From positions 165,552-229,551 of the forward strand of contig CBDBHT010000005.1 in assembly GCA_965205965.1 (NCBI GenBank): DNA of 64,000 nucleotides, in the 5' to 3' direction. Of this stretch, positions 15,942 to 24,839 are shown one piece after another (the stretch's first letter is position 1; each line of letters opens with the position of its first letter). Below the pieces are notes generated by a model. It was not told the DNA's origin, did not search any database, and saw nothing but the letters and a program-made list of their open reading frames with translations. Source of the stretch: Bin55 sp965205965. Lineage in GTDB: Bacteria > Pseudomonadota > Gammaproteobacteria > Pseudomonadales > Azotimanducaceae. The translations under genes and the position numbers were made by a program.

Positions 15942-17501
15942 TTACGTTGGTGCCAGGCTGGCCCAGATCAAGCGGAAATCCTTCCAGTACGGGAAGGCGG
16001 ACCCGAACGCCAGATGGATCCGCCGCGTGGACACCGTCACGCGCACCGGGATCTGGAACAGGCACTTGCGCAGCGTCGATGGACGGCTCCGGCGCAGCAT
16101 GGCGGATACCGGAAGGTTCTCGAGCCGGCGCTTCATCATGCAATGAAGGGCATGGGCCAGTGCGCTCATCCGGAGCCGGAGTGCGTTGACGTTCCAGAGG
16201 CTGCTGGAGCATCGGTCCAGGAACAGATCGTTCTTCTGTTCCTTGATCCAGTTTTCGGCCTCACCCCGGTCGCAGTACATCTCTTCGTAGACTGTTGGCG
16301 CGTCGGGCTTCTGGAGCGAGGTGACGACGAAGCGACTGTTGTACCGGGCTTCGCCGACCGTCGCACATGGGTCTTCCGCGCCGGCCTCCGGTTCCCCGTC
16401 GGCCTTGCCGGCCGGTTCCCCGTCGGCCTTGCCGGCCGGTCCGCCGTCGGCCTTGCCGGCCGGTCCGCCGTCCGCGTTGCCGACCGGTTGTCCCGGCAGC
16501 CATTCGGCCTTGGCGATCACGCGGCGTTCGCGGCTCCAGCTGTCGCGCGTGCGATAGTCGAAGATCTGGTAGCCGCGGACCGCTCGCTGCGCATAGTCCG
16601 GATCCCGCTTCAACCGGTCCCGCAGATCGTCCATCAACGGTTGGACCCGGTCTTTCAGCCGATCATTGCGCGGCAGTCCCAGCACGTAATCCACGCCCCG
16701 CGCCTCGCACCACGTCATCAACTCGTCGCGGCAGTAGGCCCCGTCGGCGCGGATCAGGATCGGCACCTGCGGAAATCGCTTCCGCAGCCGGTCCACGAGC
16801 GGCGCGACCGTTTCCACCACGCCCGCCGCCACATCGCTGCTCGACGTGCGCAGTTCCGTCCGCACCGGCCAGCCGTTGCAGAACACCAGCCGCGGAAGGT
16901 AGCAGTATGCATGGTAGTACCCGTGATAGAACCGGTGCTCCTGCCGGCCGTGCAGTTCCACGTCCGTGGCATCGATATCCAGCACCAACCGCTTCGGCAT
17001 CTGGCCCCGCTCGCCCCACACCAGGTACAGCTCCACGAGCAGCTCGTCGAGCGCATCGAAATCCACGGTGATCTGGCGCGCTTTCGCCGGGTCCCGCCCG
17101 TTCGCCGACAGCTCCATCCGGTTCAGCGTGCTTTTGCCGGCCAGCGGCTCGCAGTCCGAACGCGCACACTCCACACGCCCCATGGCCGTGGACAGGGCCC
17201 GGTCCCGCCGCAGCTCGTCGTGATCGTTCACATCTTCGTAGCCCAGCGCGAGACCCAAGATCCGCTGCCCCAGCAACGCCACTAGCGGATGCGCCACCTT
17301 GGACGGGTCCCGGTGGTCCGTGAAACATTCCGAGGCGCGCTCGAACAGCCGGACCTGCTCGGCCAGCATCATCAGCAGTACCGATCCCCCGTTGGAACTC
17401 AGCTCGCCTCCACTGCAGTCCACCTCCATCCGCGCCGGACGGACCCCTTTCGCCATCCGACGCACCAACCGGTCCGCGCCGCGCTTTTGCTTGCTCTTCA
17501 T
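15942..17501 (-). CDS. IS1380-family transposase, copy B, intact
   Basis: 519 residues from MKSKQKRGADRLVRRMAKGV to FRLIWASLAPT. DDE motifs are as in copy A: DIDATDVELHG, RADGAYCRDELM and MYCDRGEAENWIKEQKND. The segment between the second Asp and the Glu contains four 8-residue units of the type GNADGGPA / GKADGEPA (24 bases each, 16391-16486), against two units in copies A and C. The start is supported by the ATGA overlap with the accessory ORF. This is the only one of the three copies without a disabling change in the transposase. Confidence 0.9.
   Translation of the reverse strand: MKSKQKRGADRLVRRMAKGVRPARMEVDCSGGELSSNGGSVLLMMLAEQVRLFERASECFTDHRDPSKVAHPLVALLGQRILGLALGYEDVNDHDELRRDRALSTAMGRVECARSDCEPLAGKSTLNRMELSANGRDPAKARQITVDFDALDELLVELYLVWGERGQMPKRLVLDIDATDVELHGRQEHRFYHGYYHAYCYLPRLVFCNGWPVRTELRTSSSDVAAGVVETVAPLVDRLRKRFPQVPILIRADGAYCRDELMTWCEARGVDYVLGLPRNDRLKDRVQPLMDDLRDRLKRDPDYAQRAVRGYQIFDYRTRDSWSRERRVIAKAEWLPGQPVGNADGGPAGKADGGPAGKADGEPAGKADGEPEAGAEDPCATVGEARYNSRFVVTSLQKPDAPTVYEEMYCDRGEAENWIKEQKNDLFLDRCSSSLWNVNALRLRMSALAHALHCMMKRRLENLPVSAMLRRSRPSTLRKCLFQIPVRVTVSTRRIHLAFGSAFPYWKDFRLIWASLAPT
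16391..16486. repeat. 24-bp tandem repeat (four units) inside the transposase
   Basis: Four in-frame 24-base units, two beginning GTTCCCCGTCGGCC and two beginning GTCCGCCGTC, encode a Gly/Ala/Asp/Pro-rich linker. Copies A and C have two units at the same place. The unit length keeps the frame, so the array can expand or shrink by slippage. Confidence 0.85.
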
Positions 17502-17912
17502 CCCGTGCCCTCCTCCATCCGGCCCCATCGGCCGCGTTGCGCCCACCGTTCGGCCAGCGTGGCCGCATGTCCCGGACGCCCCTTCCAGAACACCCACCGG
17601 AACATGCACAGTACGACCACCAGCGTGTTCAGCACGCGCCGCCGCCGCTGCCAGAGCCGGACCACAAGCATCCTCCGGGGCCAAGACGGCTGCCGGCGAC
17701 CTGCAGGACCCCAATCGATCCCAACCCTTCGGCGTGAACCAGCCCAGATGACTACACAGGGTGGACGCCAACTCATGGCGGCTCAGTGCCGAAAACCGTG
17801 CCACCGTCTTCTGAAGGTCCACCATCCAACGGCGGGGCAGCCGCGTGCCACCCAAGGTGGCCGACTTCAAGTTCTCGATTCGGAAATCCATCACGTTGGC
17901 ACCAGAGACCAT
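17498..17912 (-). pseudogene. DruA-like accessory ORF of IS1380 copy B (frameshifted)
   Basis: Starts MVSGANVMDFRIENLK and contains the same SALSRHELASTLCSHLGWF module as copies A and C. Relative to copy C an extra T (GATGCTTGTGG against GATGCTGTGG) shifts the frame after PAAVLAPEDA. The shifted frame runs directly into the transposase frame, so a fusion protein of about 656 residues is possible here. Confidence 0.55.
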
Positions 17913-18487
17913 CTAACCAAGCGTAGATTGCCATAACCCATGCCAAAACGCAAGTGTTTTTTTGAAGAACCCCCAAAAAATCGAATAGGTTTCCGTATAT
18001 CAACCGGTTACACGACATCCTCAAAGACCGGGATCCCTTTCCGTTCATCCGCATGCCATCGCAGCCACCGGGGGCGAAACCTCCCGACAGTCGGGGAGCG
18101 TTCGGGTCTCGTCAAGACCAGGACCCAAGGGCGTGCGATAGGAGCGTCCGCCGCATGCTCACCCGCATGGCTCATCATCCAGTCGACAACAGCATCTTGC
18201 ACGGGATGCGCCGCTTTGCACGCCGGTCGTGGCGGTCCGCAAAACGGGCCCAGGCGCATGCTACACGTCCGCACCGCTTCCGCCAGCATCGCACACTCAG
18301 CACCGAACGCGCCCCGCTTCCGTCCGACCCGAACGCACCCCTTTCGCCATCCAACGCACCCATCCGTCCGAACGCACCCCGCTACCATCCCCTTCCCCCC
18401 GGCAAAGCCCAACCAACTTCGTGGTATCAACAACTTACACGCACATACATCGCACCCAAGCCATCCATTATGAGAAATAAGGGTTAG
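17913..18487 (-). pseudogene. Decayed transposase N-terminus duplicate in IS1380 copy B
   Basis: Same leader as copy A, with GCVGWRKGCVRVGRKRG, MLAEAVRTCSMRLG and FCGPPRPACKAAHPVQDAVV paralleling the start of the transposase. A frame ending DERKGIPVFEDVV lies downstream; its origin is not recognised. Confidence 0.45.
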
Positions 18488-18793
18488 GAATTTCTTGGCT
18501 TTGGGTTTGAACGACCGCTGATCGCGTTGCGAAAAAAAGGCCTCGGCGGTATCTTCGACGTCTTTAGGAATTTCTTGGCTTTGGGTTTGAACGACCGGAT
18601 CGCGTTGCGCCTCGGCAGTATCTTCGACGTCCGCGAACTCGTTCCACGCCGCGCCGCTCGCTACGTACGGTTTCTTGCCCTCGGAGTATCGCGCCGACGA
18701 AAAGAACCCGACCTGGACCTGTTTGACTCCCCCCTTGCCGGCCTTGGCTATAATGCTCTGAACTCTTTTACCGCCGGTAACTCGTGCCGCCAT
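18488..18793 (-). pseudogene. Phage tail/neck protein fragment with an 80-bp internal duplication
   Basis: From the ATG at 18793: MAARVTGGKRVQSIIAKAG, then VKQVQVGFFSSARYSEG and VASGAAWNEF. This matches small Mu-like/HK97-type structural proteins that continue 'AAWNEFGTxxIPxRPFFR'. Here the continuation is out of frame: SKIPPRPFFRNAI can be read in another frame within a tandem duplication (units starting at 18486 and 18566, about 80 bases apart). The C-terminus is lost at IS1380 copy B. The start overlaps the divergent baseplate gene by two bases. Confidence 0.6.
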
Positions 18794-19137
18794 GACGCTC
18801 TCCCTCAACGTGGTCGACAACGACGTGTCGTTGCCGCTGGAAATGGTAAGCGGCCTCGAAGCCCTACGTCAACGGGCCGAACAGCGGTTGTCGTTCCTGC
18901 TCGGTGAATGGTTCCTGGAGACTCAATCGGGCCTGCCGTATCTTACGGACGTCGTGGGCTACCGCGGGCGACACGGGAACCGCGAGGCGGATTATCACGG
19001 ACGCGCTGGAGTCGCTGGAGGGCGTTGAGAACGTCACGGTCACGCTCACCCAGGCCAGGCTCGGCGGCTGTGGGGAATATCGGGCGGACGTCCAAACCGC
19101 GTCAGGGACGATCCTGGTCAGCGGAACACAGGGATAG
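18792..19137 (+). pseudogene. Phage baseplate GP46/gp25-like protein, frameshifted
   Basis: The first frame, MTLSLNVVDNDVSLPLEMVS then RLSFLLGEWFLETQSGLPYL, has the 'GEWFLxxxxGxPY' signature of baseplate wedge proteins. Near 18960 an indel moves the frame; the second frame continues RRIITDALESLEGVENVTVT and ends with SGTILVSGTQG. Joined, the protein would be about 110 residues, normal for the family. It is followed six bases later by the baseplate J gene, as in Mu-like phages. Confidence 0.72.
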
Positions 19138-19142
19138 ATCGG

Positions 19143-19488
19143 ATGGCGGCAGTTGATCAGAGCGGAATCGAGCGCACGACGCTTGCGCAATATAAAACCT
19201 TGCTGGAGACACGCTACCGCGCCGCGTTCGGCGACGACGTCGCGTTATCGTCCGAGACTCCGCTAGGGCAGATCGTCGGCGTCTAGGCGTTGGCGTTGTC
19301 CGAGCTGGATGAGCAGCTGGTGGCGTTCAGCAACGCGTTGTCGGTCCGCACCGCGGCCGGGCGGCAGCTCGACGACGCGACCGACCTCCTGGGAGTTGAG
19401 CGCAAGCGGGCCACGCGCTCGCGCGTCACGGCCACGGTCACCGGAGTCGCCGGCACGGTCGTTCCCAACGCCTCCCGCGCGCGCACCA
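19143..19488 (+). pseudogene. Phage baseplate J-like protein, 5' part (stop codon, then IS256 insertion)
   Basis: Mu gp47/P2 GpJ-type baseplate wedge protein. MAAVDQSGIERTTLAQYKTL, then FGDDVALSSETPLGQIVGV, a TAG at codon 48 (19284-19286), then SELDEQLVAFSNALSVRTAA and ATDLLGVERKRATRSRVTAT. IS256 copy D interrupts it at 19489 within the codons for SRARTTS. The reading frame resumes exactly at 20965 after the IS. Confidence 0.8.
19480..19488. repeat. 9-bp target duplication of IS256 copy D (left)
   Basis: CGCGCACCA here is repeated at 20956-20964 on the other side of the element. Removing the IS and one repeat restores the baseplate J frame (SRARTTSTHAFALESDV). Confidence 0.85.
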
Positions 19489-19522
19489 GTTGTGTCAAGA
19501 ATTTTCTGCAATTTCCAGTGGG

Positions 19523-19557
19523 AGCGGAGCACCCGCCCATATGGGCGGGTCTCCGCT
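19523..19557. terminator. Hairpin at the transposase 3' side of IS256 copy D
   Basis: A near-perfect palindrome (AGCGGAG-C-ACCCGCCCATATGGGCG...) with one bulged base lies between the transposase stop and the IS end. Copy E has the same structure perfectly paired over 34 bases. It probably blocks read-through transcription at the IS end. Confidence 0.55.
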
Positions 19558-19579
19558 CGGCGCGAAATTTTCGGGCGTT

Positions 19580-20823
19580 TCATGCCGCCTCCTGCCATGT
19601 CTCGGATTCCGGTTCGGATGCGCAAACCACGCCCCGGCCATATAGATAACGCTGCCCCGTCAGCCACCGCTCATGGGTCTCCGCCGCAAGTGCCAAGATC
19701 AGACGCAGACAGGACTCCGCGTTCGGGAAGATCCGGACGACACGCGTGCGCCGACGGAGCTCCTCGTTATACCGCTCCAGCATGTTCGTGGACTTCATCC
19801 GCAGGCGATGTTCCCTAGGCAGCCGATACACCGTCAGCGTCTCCTCGACATGATCCTCGACCCATTCCACTAGCCTGCCAAACCCTTTCTCATCGCCCCA
19901 ACGGGCTACCCAGGCACCCAGTGCCTCACGAGCCTCCCCGACGTGCTCACAGCCCCACAACCGTTTCAAACCCTCCAGACACGCGGGATCAGCACTCCGG
20001 GACAGTTTGTCCCTGGCATTGCGCAGAAAATGGACGCAGCACCGTTGCCACAACGCGGTCGGCAACACTTTCGAGATCGCATGCTTCAATCCCTCATGAC
20101 GGTCCGAGACCACATACTCGACTCCCCGCAGGCCACGTCCCTTCAGATGCGAGAGGAATTCCGTCCACGACCCCTCGCTTTCCCGGTTCGCCACTTCCAC
20201 CGCCAGCACCTGACGCCGACCCTCGCCGTCAATCCCGATGGCAATCTGCACTGCCCGGGAACGCACCGAGCCCTCCTCACGCACCTTCTCATACCGGGCA
20301 TCCAGCAACACATACGGATACGCCTCCTCCAGCCGACGTTCCGCAAACGCCTTCAGGGACGCGTCCAGCTTCGACACCATGGCCGAGATCGTCGCCGGCG
20401 AAAATCGTGACCGCACAGACCCTCCGCCAGTCGGCTCACCCGACGCGTCGAGACCCCCTGCACATACATCTCCGACAGCACCGCCACCAGGGCCTTCTCC
20501 GAACGCTGATAGCGCTCGAACACCCGCGTGCTGAACTGGCCGCTGCGTTCCTGCGGAACTCTCAGTTCGATCTCGCCCACCTTCATCGTCAGATCGCGCC
20601 GGTAGTATCCAGAACGGTAGCCCTGACGCGTCTGCGTCCGCTCGCTCTTGCCCGCTCCCAGAAACTCCGTCATCTCACTCTCCAGAACCTCGTTGAGCGT
20701 CTCCTGCACCAGCCGCCTCACAAACTCCTCATCGTCCGCCAGATGATGGCTTGCCGACTTCTTCGTGGCATTGTGCGTATAATCTTTCCGAAACATTTCT
20801 TGCTCCTTTTCAATAAATTGTGT
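19580..20823 (-). pseudogene. IS256-family (mutator-type) transposase, copy D, frameshifted
   Basis: The N-terminal frame, from MTQFIEKEQEMFRKDYTHN through FVRRLVQETLNEVLESEMTE and GKSERTQTRQGYRSGYYRRD to about GLCGHDF, is one base out of phase with the C-terminal frame starting FSPATISAMVSKLDASLKAF. Compared with copy F (LCGHEFSPATIS) one base is missing near 20405. The catalytic part is otherwise well kept: YPYVLLDARYEKVREEGSV, GVEYVVSDRHEGLKHAISKV and the MERYNEELRRRTRV-like tail. Not functional as one protein. Confidence 0.88.
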
Positions 20824-20955
20824 CATGAATGATTCGCGCCTGGATGCGGGATTGCGTCCAGGCATCTCCACATTCCCGATGAAACATCAGATTCTAACCA
20901 TTCGTCTGTCGTTACAGTCCGTTTTTCGTTTTTGCAGATAAATTTATACACAACC

Positions 20956-20964
20956 CGCGCACCA
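20956..20964. repeat. 9-bp target duplication of IS256 copy D (right)
   Basis: CGCGCACCA, identical to 19480-19488 at the other border of the IS. Confidence 0.85.
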
Positions 20965-21112
20965 CGTCCACGCATGCGTTCGCACTGGAGTCCGACGTGA
21001 CCCTACCGGCCGGAGGATCCATCGACGCCGATTTCGTTTCGGTGGCCGCCGGTGCTATACCGATTGAGGCCGCCGCGCTCAACCGCATAGTGACGCTTAT
21101 CTCGGGCTGGGA
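20965..21112 (+). pseudogene. Phage baseplate J-like protein, continuation after IS256
   Basis: The frame resumes as STHAFALESDVTLPAGGSID, then FVSVAAGAIPIEAAALNRIV and TLISGWE, a typical run of the baseplate J beta-rich domain. At about 21112 it joins the middle of an IS630-type transposase, so the rest of the phage gene is missing. Confidence 0.75.
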
Positions 21113-21578
21113 ACGGTGTGGATGTTCGGCGAGCCGCTGTCCGGCTGGCGGACAGTGGCTGTCACCCAACGGCGCACGACGTTGGATTGGGCGAAGCAAG
21201 TGCGCGCACTTGCGAATCTGCCGCGTTCCCGGGATGCAGAAAGCATCACGCTGGTGTGCGACAACTTGAACACCCACAGCGGTGACTCGTTCTACGCCGC
21301 GTTCCCGGCGGCCGAAGCCAGTCGGGCTGAACGACCGCATCCACTTGGTGCACACGCCGAAACACGGGAGCTGGCTGAACGTTGCGGAACTGGAGTTCAG
21401 TGCGTTGCACCGCCAGTGCCTGGATCGCCGGATCGAGAGCAGGGCTTTGGTCACGTCGGAAACGGCGGCCTGGGCCAAGGAGCGCAATCGCGAACAGACC
21501 GGGGTCGACTGGCAGCTCAGCGTCGACGACGCGCGCACCAAACTGAAGCATCCATACCCGAAAATTAAAACCAGTTAA
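21113..21578 (+). pseudogene. IS630-family transposase C-terminal half (frameshifted)
   Basis: The first part reads LSGWRTVAVTQRRTTLDWAK and ESITLVCDNLNTHSGDSFYA, containing the second catalytic Asp (DNLNTH). An indel near 21310 moves the frame, which continues NDRIHLVHTPKHGSWLNVAE with the catalytic Glu (WLNVAELE) and QCLDRRIESRALV to the stop at 21578. The N-terminal half is missing. The end CTACTAGG after the stop also follows the other IS630 relic at about 39317, suggesting the true element end. Confidence 0.82.
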
Positions 21579-21665
21579 ACTACTAGGGGGTGTTATCTCT
21601 GGATACCTCTATTTACTCGAAGCAAGCGGAGGTAGATAATCCATATATCATTAAAAATCATGCAC

Positions 21666-22543
21666 TTATATCGGAAATGATTTGTCAAAAAAGCAATAAA
21701 TAGAGATTCCCCTCTGTGTGAGAAAGGTTTTGATCGCGGGAGCCACAGCCTCTTTGAGATAGGGACTGTGCGGAGATCGTCCCCACCACGCAGAATTGCC
21801 GCCTGCCGAAGGATGATTGAAGGTAAGCAAATCAACTGGTCTTCCGGCGATCTTTACAGTCTCGGTAGTTTTTCTCTCCTTGGTAAGCTGCAGTGCTTTT
21901 GCTTTAGGCAGCCATTTGTCGCGAAGGGTTCGTCCGTGAACCACAATAACGGTTGGTTCAAGTATTTCCATTGTGCGGAGAAAATGATGGGCGCAGTTGT
22001 GTCGCATGATGGGGCTTGAATACCTCTTTCCACCCCCAAGGGATTCCTTCCTTCTGGGATCTTTAAGTGCTGTGCAGAGCAGGTAGTTCACCAAAGCGAA
22101 GCCGTCGAATATATGGGCGTCAAACAGGCACTCACCAGCCTCGTCATCGCCGGTCTCGCGCTCCAAAAGCAGGCGTAGCGTCGAAGTCACTCCTCGCATA
22201 TGCGAGTTGCGTCGCTTAAAACCATCTTGGGCGGAAGTGGCGATCATTGTCGAACGCCCGCAGAGACCGACACACGTGTACGCCTGCCCGTACTCCTGAC
22301 CCACCAGCGCACAATACGCATCGGCCGCCCATCCACTTCTAGGTCATAGTGTTTACCGACCTGGCTCATCTGACCCTTATAAAACCAAGACTCTTTTCGG
22401 CTGTCGCTGCACCCTTGAAATCTACTGCAGATAAACGCATTGTCACTCGAGAGCAGATTCGCTTGCACATATTGGGCAAGCCGGTACTTTCGCTTCTGCG
22501 TCTTATCCGGATATGAATGGGTCATTAGGTCAGTTTTTATCAT
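21666..22543 (-). pseudogene. Uracil-DNA glycosylase superfamily-like gene, frameshifted
   Basis: Two overlapping minus frames appear to be one gene. The N-terminal frame (22543-22300) reads YRLAQYVQANLLSSDNAFIC and WFYKGQMSQVGKHYDLEVDG to MRIV. The next frame continues CALVGQEYGQAYTCVGLCGR and, later, ILEPTVIVVHGRTLRDKWLP and LLTFNHPSAGG to the stop at 21666. 'GQEYG' and 'xFNHPSA' fit the two active-site motifs of uracil-DNA glycosylase-fold proteins (GQDPYH-like and HPSP-like), but no specific family is certain. The shift at about 22305 could be a real mutation or a sequencing error. No related neighbour. Confidence 0.5.
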
Positions 22544-23467
22544 AAAGACATGCTATTTATTCGTGGATAGAGTGTATTTTACGGGAGCATTCGGGTCACG
22601 ATTTTGTCTTACTGACCGATCCATTTGGGAGAGCTGTGAACGGATCTAACCTTTTTGAACGGGAGCATCAGGATACGGTGCTCCAGGAATTCGACGACCT
22701 GCGGAAGTTGCGCGGTTGAAAATGCATTGGCCGCAACTCGACATAATAAGTAATTCCTGATCTTAACAAGGTACTCTAAATTATTCTTGTGCTTCTCGTA
22801 CAAAGCAAGTTGTAACACAATGCTTTGTTAAGTTAGGTATATACGCGATATGGTGATGTTTTCACGTACGAGCCGATAGGCAACGTCTTTGACGAATTTT
22901 TCGTCAAAATTATTCTGGATTGACCCGTTGTAATGCAATGTCATTCAACTGATTCTTTCTCAGAAGAACGAAACGAACGTGGGTGCATCGGCGAGTACCG
23001 AATTTTGTGATTGAGCGCGTCATAATGCCGATACCTAGTAATACAATATAGGTACAGATTTAAGTACAAGGTGGGCTCGATAGAGCTGAATACTTTGGCA
23101 CAGCGAAGGACAATAGGAATATTCAAGATTCGAAAAATATGAACGGATACACGAAGATCAGAAATTAACCCCTATTTTGTAATATTTGCCAGCTATCTTC
23201 GGCTTCGACTGGTCGGACCGTTAAGAGAATTGAAATCTTTTAAGGTGCGATTGCTTTGGCACGTAAATTTACACTTGTAGCGATTGCTCGACTAATGGAC
23301 ATTGCCCTACATCTTTATGACCATATTTTTAAGATCTTGCGGGGTCGCACACATGTGGACACCTCTATCTATTACTGTTTTGACGAATCATCCCCTATAT
23401 AAATATATGACTTTTAAGAGTTACCTATTTCAGACAATAGCAATCCTGTAGGTTAATAGAGGTTTTC
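22544..23467. other. AT-rich stretch without a recognised gene, upstream of glmU
   Basis: About 920 bases with no convincing coding region; a 69-codon minus frame at 22609-22818 has no recognisable features. The last 100 bases must hold the glmU promoter (AT-rich CCTATATAAATATATGAC near 23394), and AGAGG seven to eight bases before the glmU ATG is its ribosome binding site. Its length is unusual because glmU is commonly found just after atpC. Confidence 0.45.
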
Positions 23468-24829
23468 ATGTCTCTTGAAATCATCATCCTAGCTGCAGGT
23501 CAAGGAAAGCGGATGCTGAGTCAGAAACCGAAGGCTCTTCATTTACTTGGTGGTCGTCCTCTACTTGAGCACGTCCTTACGACAGTATCTAAGCTCGAGC
23601 CAGCTAAAATTCATGTAGTCGTAGGGTTTGGTGCAGAGCAAGTCAAGTCCCAATTCCATGATATTCCGGTGAATTGGGTTGAACAGCCACAGCCTCGGGG
23701 ATCTGGCGATGCCGTTCTATGCGCTATACAACACATTTCGGATGGCGTACAAGTGCTTTCTTTGAACGTTGATGTCCCACTAATAGCAGTGGATACTCTT
23801 GAGGCATGCGTCAAAAGTGCGGTCGGAAGCATGGCACTCGTTACCGCAACCGTAGGTGATGCAAGCGGATTAGGTCGAATTGTTCGAGACGCGAATCAGG
23901 AAGTCGCCGCAATTATTGAAGAACGAGACGCGAATGATTGGCAGATGTCCATTCAAGAGATTAATACAGGGGTACTATGTTCATCGTCAACGCTGTTGCG
24001 AACGTTGCTCGTTGAGATAACACCAAACAACGAACAGAGTGAGTACTACCTCACTGACGTGATTCAGTTGGCCCGGGACCGTGAAGTACCGGTGAAAGCC
24101 GTACTGGCATCAAATACAGAAGAATCTCTTGGGGTAAATGATCGCCATCAACTCGCAATTCTAGAGCGAGCGTACCAACGGCAGAAAGTTGCCCTACTAC
24201 TGGATGCTGGAGCTACCGTCATTGACCCAAACCGCATTGATATTCGAGGCGATATTGCTGTTGGAATGGACTGCTTGATAGATGTTAACGTGGTTTTCGA
24301 AGGACAGGTCGTCCTTGAAGATCGCGTGATTGTAGGGTCGGGGTGTTGTTTGAAAAATGTCAGAATCAGGAGCGATTCAAAGATCAAATCGCATTGTGTA
24401 TTGGAAGATGCTGTCATTGGCGGTGACTGTCGGATAGGCCCATTTGCGCGAATCCGTCCAGGAACCGAATTAGCCAACAACGTCAGCGTTGGGAATTTTG
24501 TCGAAGTCAAGAACGCAAAATTGAAAGAGGGTGTAAAGGCCAATCATTTAGCATACATCGGAGACGCTTCGGTTGGCTCCGGGGCTAACATCGGTGCAGG
24601 TTCCATCACGTGCAATTACGACGGCTCGCCGGTGAAGCATCATACTATCATAGGTGACCGTGTATTCGTTGGTACCAACGCGACACTCGTGGCCCCCCTA
24701 GAAATTGGGAATGACGCGTTTATTGCCGCTGGATCAACTATTACACGTCGAGTTCCATCAAGCAAGCTAGTGGTCGGCCGGGCTCGGCAACGGGCAGTTA
24801 AAAGATGGACGCCTCCATCTAAACGATAG
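23468..24829 (+). CDS. glmU: Bifunctional N-acetylglucosamine-1-phosphate uridyltransferase / glucosamine-1-phosphate acetyltransferase
   Basis: Makes UDP-GlcNAc for peptidoglycan and lipopolysaccharide. It has 453 residues, typical length. The N-terminal uridyltransferase starts IIILAAGQGKRMLSQKPKAL (nucleotide-binding GxGxRM...K), with NVDVPLIAV for the metal-binding Asp and EINTGVLC. From about residue 250 a left-handed beta-helix of hexapeptide repeats forms the acetyltransferase (VLEDAVIGGDCRIGPFARIR, GSITCNYDG). glmS starts 10 bases after its stop, so both steps of UDP-GlcNAc synthesis are co-transcribed. Confidence 0.97.
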   Translation: MSLEIIILAAGQGKRMLSQKPKALHLLGGRPLLEHVLTTVSKLEPAKIHVVVGFGAEQVKSQFHDIPVNWVEQPQPRGSGDAVLCAIQHISDGVQVLSLNVDVPLIAVDTLEACVKSAVGSMALVTATVGDASGLGRIVRDANQEVAAIIEERDANDWQMSIQEINTGVLCSSSTLLRTLLVEITPNNEQSEYYLTDVIQLARDREVPVKAVLASNTEESLGVNDRHQLAILERAYQRQKVALLLDAGATVIDPNRIDIRGDIAVGMDCLIDVNVVFEGQVVLEDRVIVGSGCCLKNVRIRSDSKIKSHCVLEDAVIGGDCRIGPFARIRPGTELANNVSVGNFVEVKNAKLKEGVKANHLAYIGDASVGSGANIGAGSITCNYDGSPVKHHTIIGDRVFVGTNATLVAPLEIGNDAFIAAGSTITRRVPSSKLVVGRARQRAVKRWTPPSKR

Positions 24830-24839
24830 GATTTGTGCC

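Larger units (their letters stand above)
15717..18487 (-). mobile_element. IS1380-type element, copy B (only copy with an open transposase)
   Basis: Same organisation and ends as copy A: CTAGCCCGGATTTCTCATAA on the left and TTATGAGAAATAAGGGTTAG on the right. The transposase is full length, while the accessory ORF is frameshifted. Left border is inside fdsG and right border is inside a phage tail gene on the opposite strand, so the flanks come from unrelated loci. No convincing target duplication beyond the CTAG/TTAG that all copies share. Confidence 0.85.
19489..20955 (-). mobile_element. IS256-family element, copy D
   Basis: About 1.47 kb, with ends GTTGTGTCAAGAATTTTCTG on the left and, on the complementary strand, GGTTGTGTATAAATTTATCT on the right. 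A 9-bp target duplication flanks it, typical of the family. It carries one transposase, frameshifted. It sits inside a phage baseplate J gene. Because its duplications match, this copy has not exchanged flanks with another copy. Confidence 0.9.

Noticed and set aside
18792..21112. Functional prophage
   Set aside because: Only three phage structural genes are visible and all carry frameshifts, stops or insertions; no integrase, terminase, capsid or lysis genes.
22609..22818. 69-codon minus frame in the spacer before glmU
   Set aside because: No recognisable motif, no good ribosome binding site, and AT-rich spacer often contains such frames.
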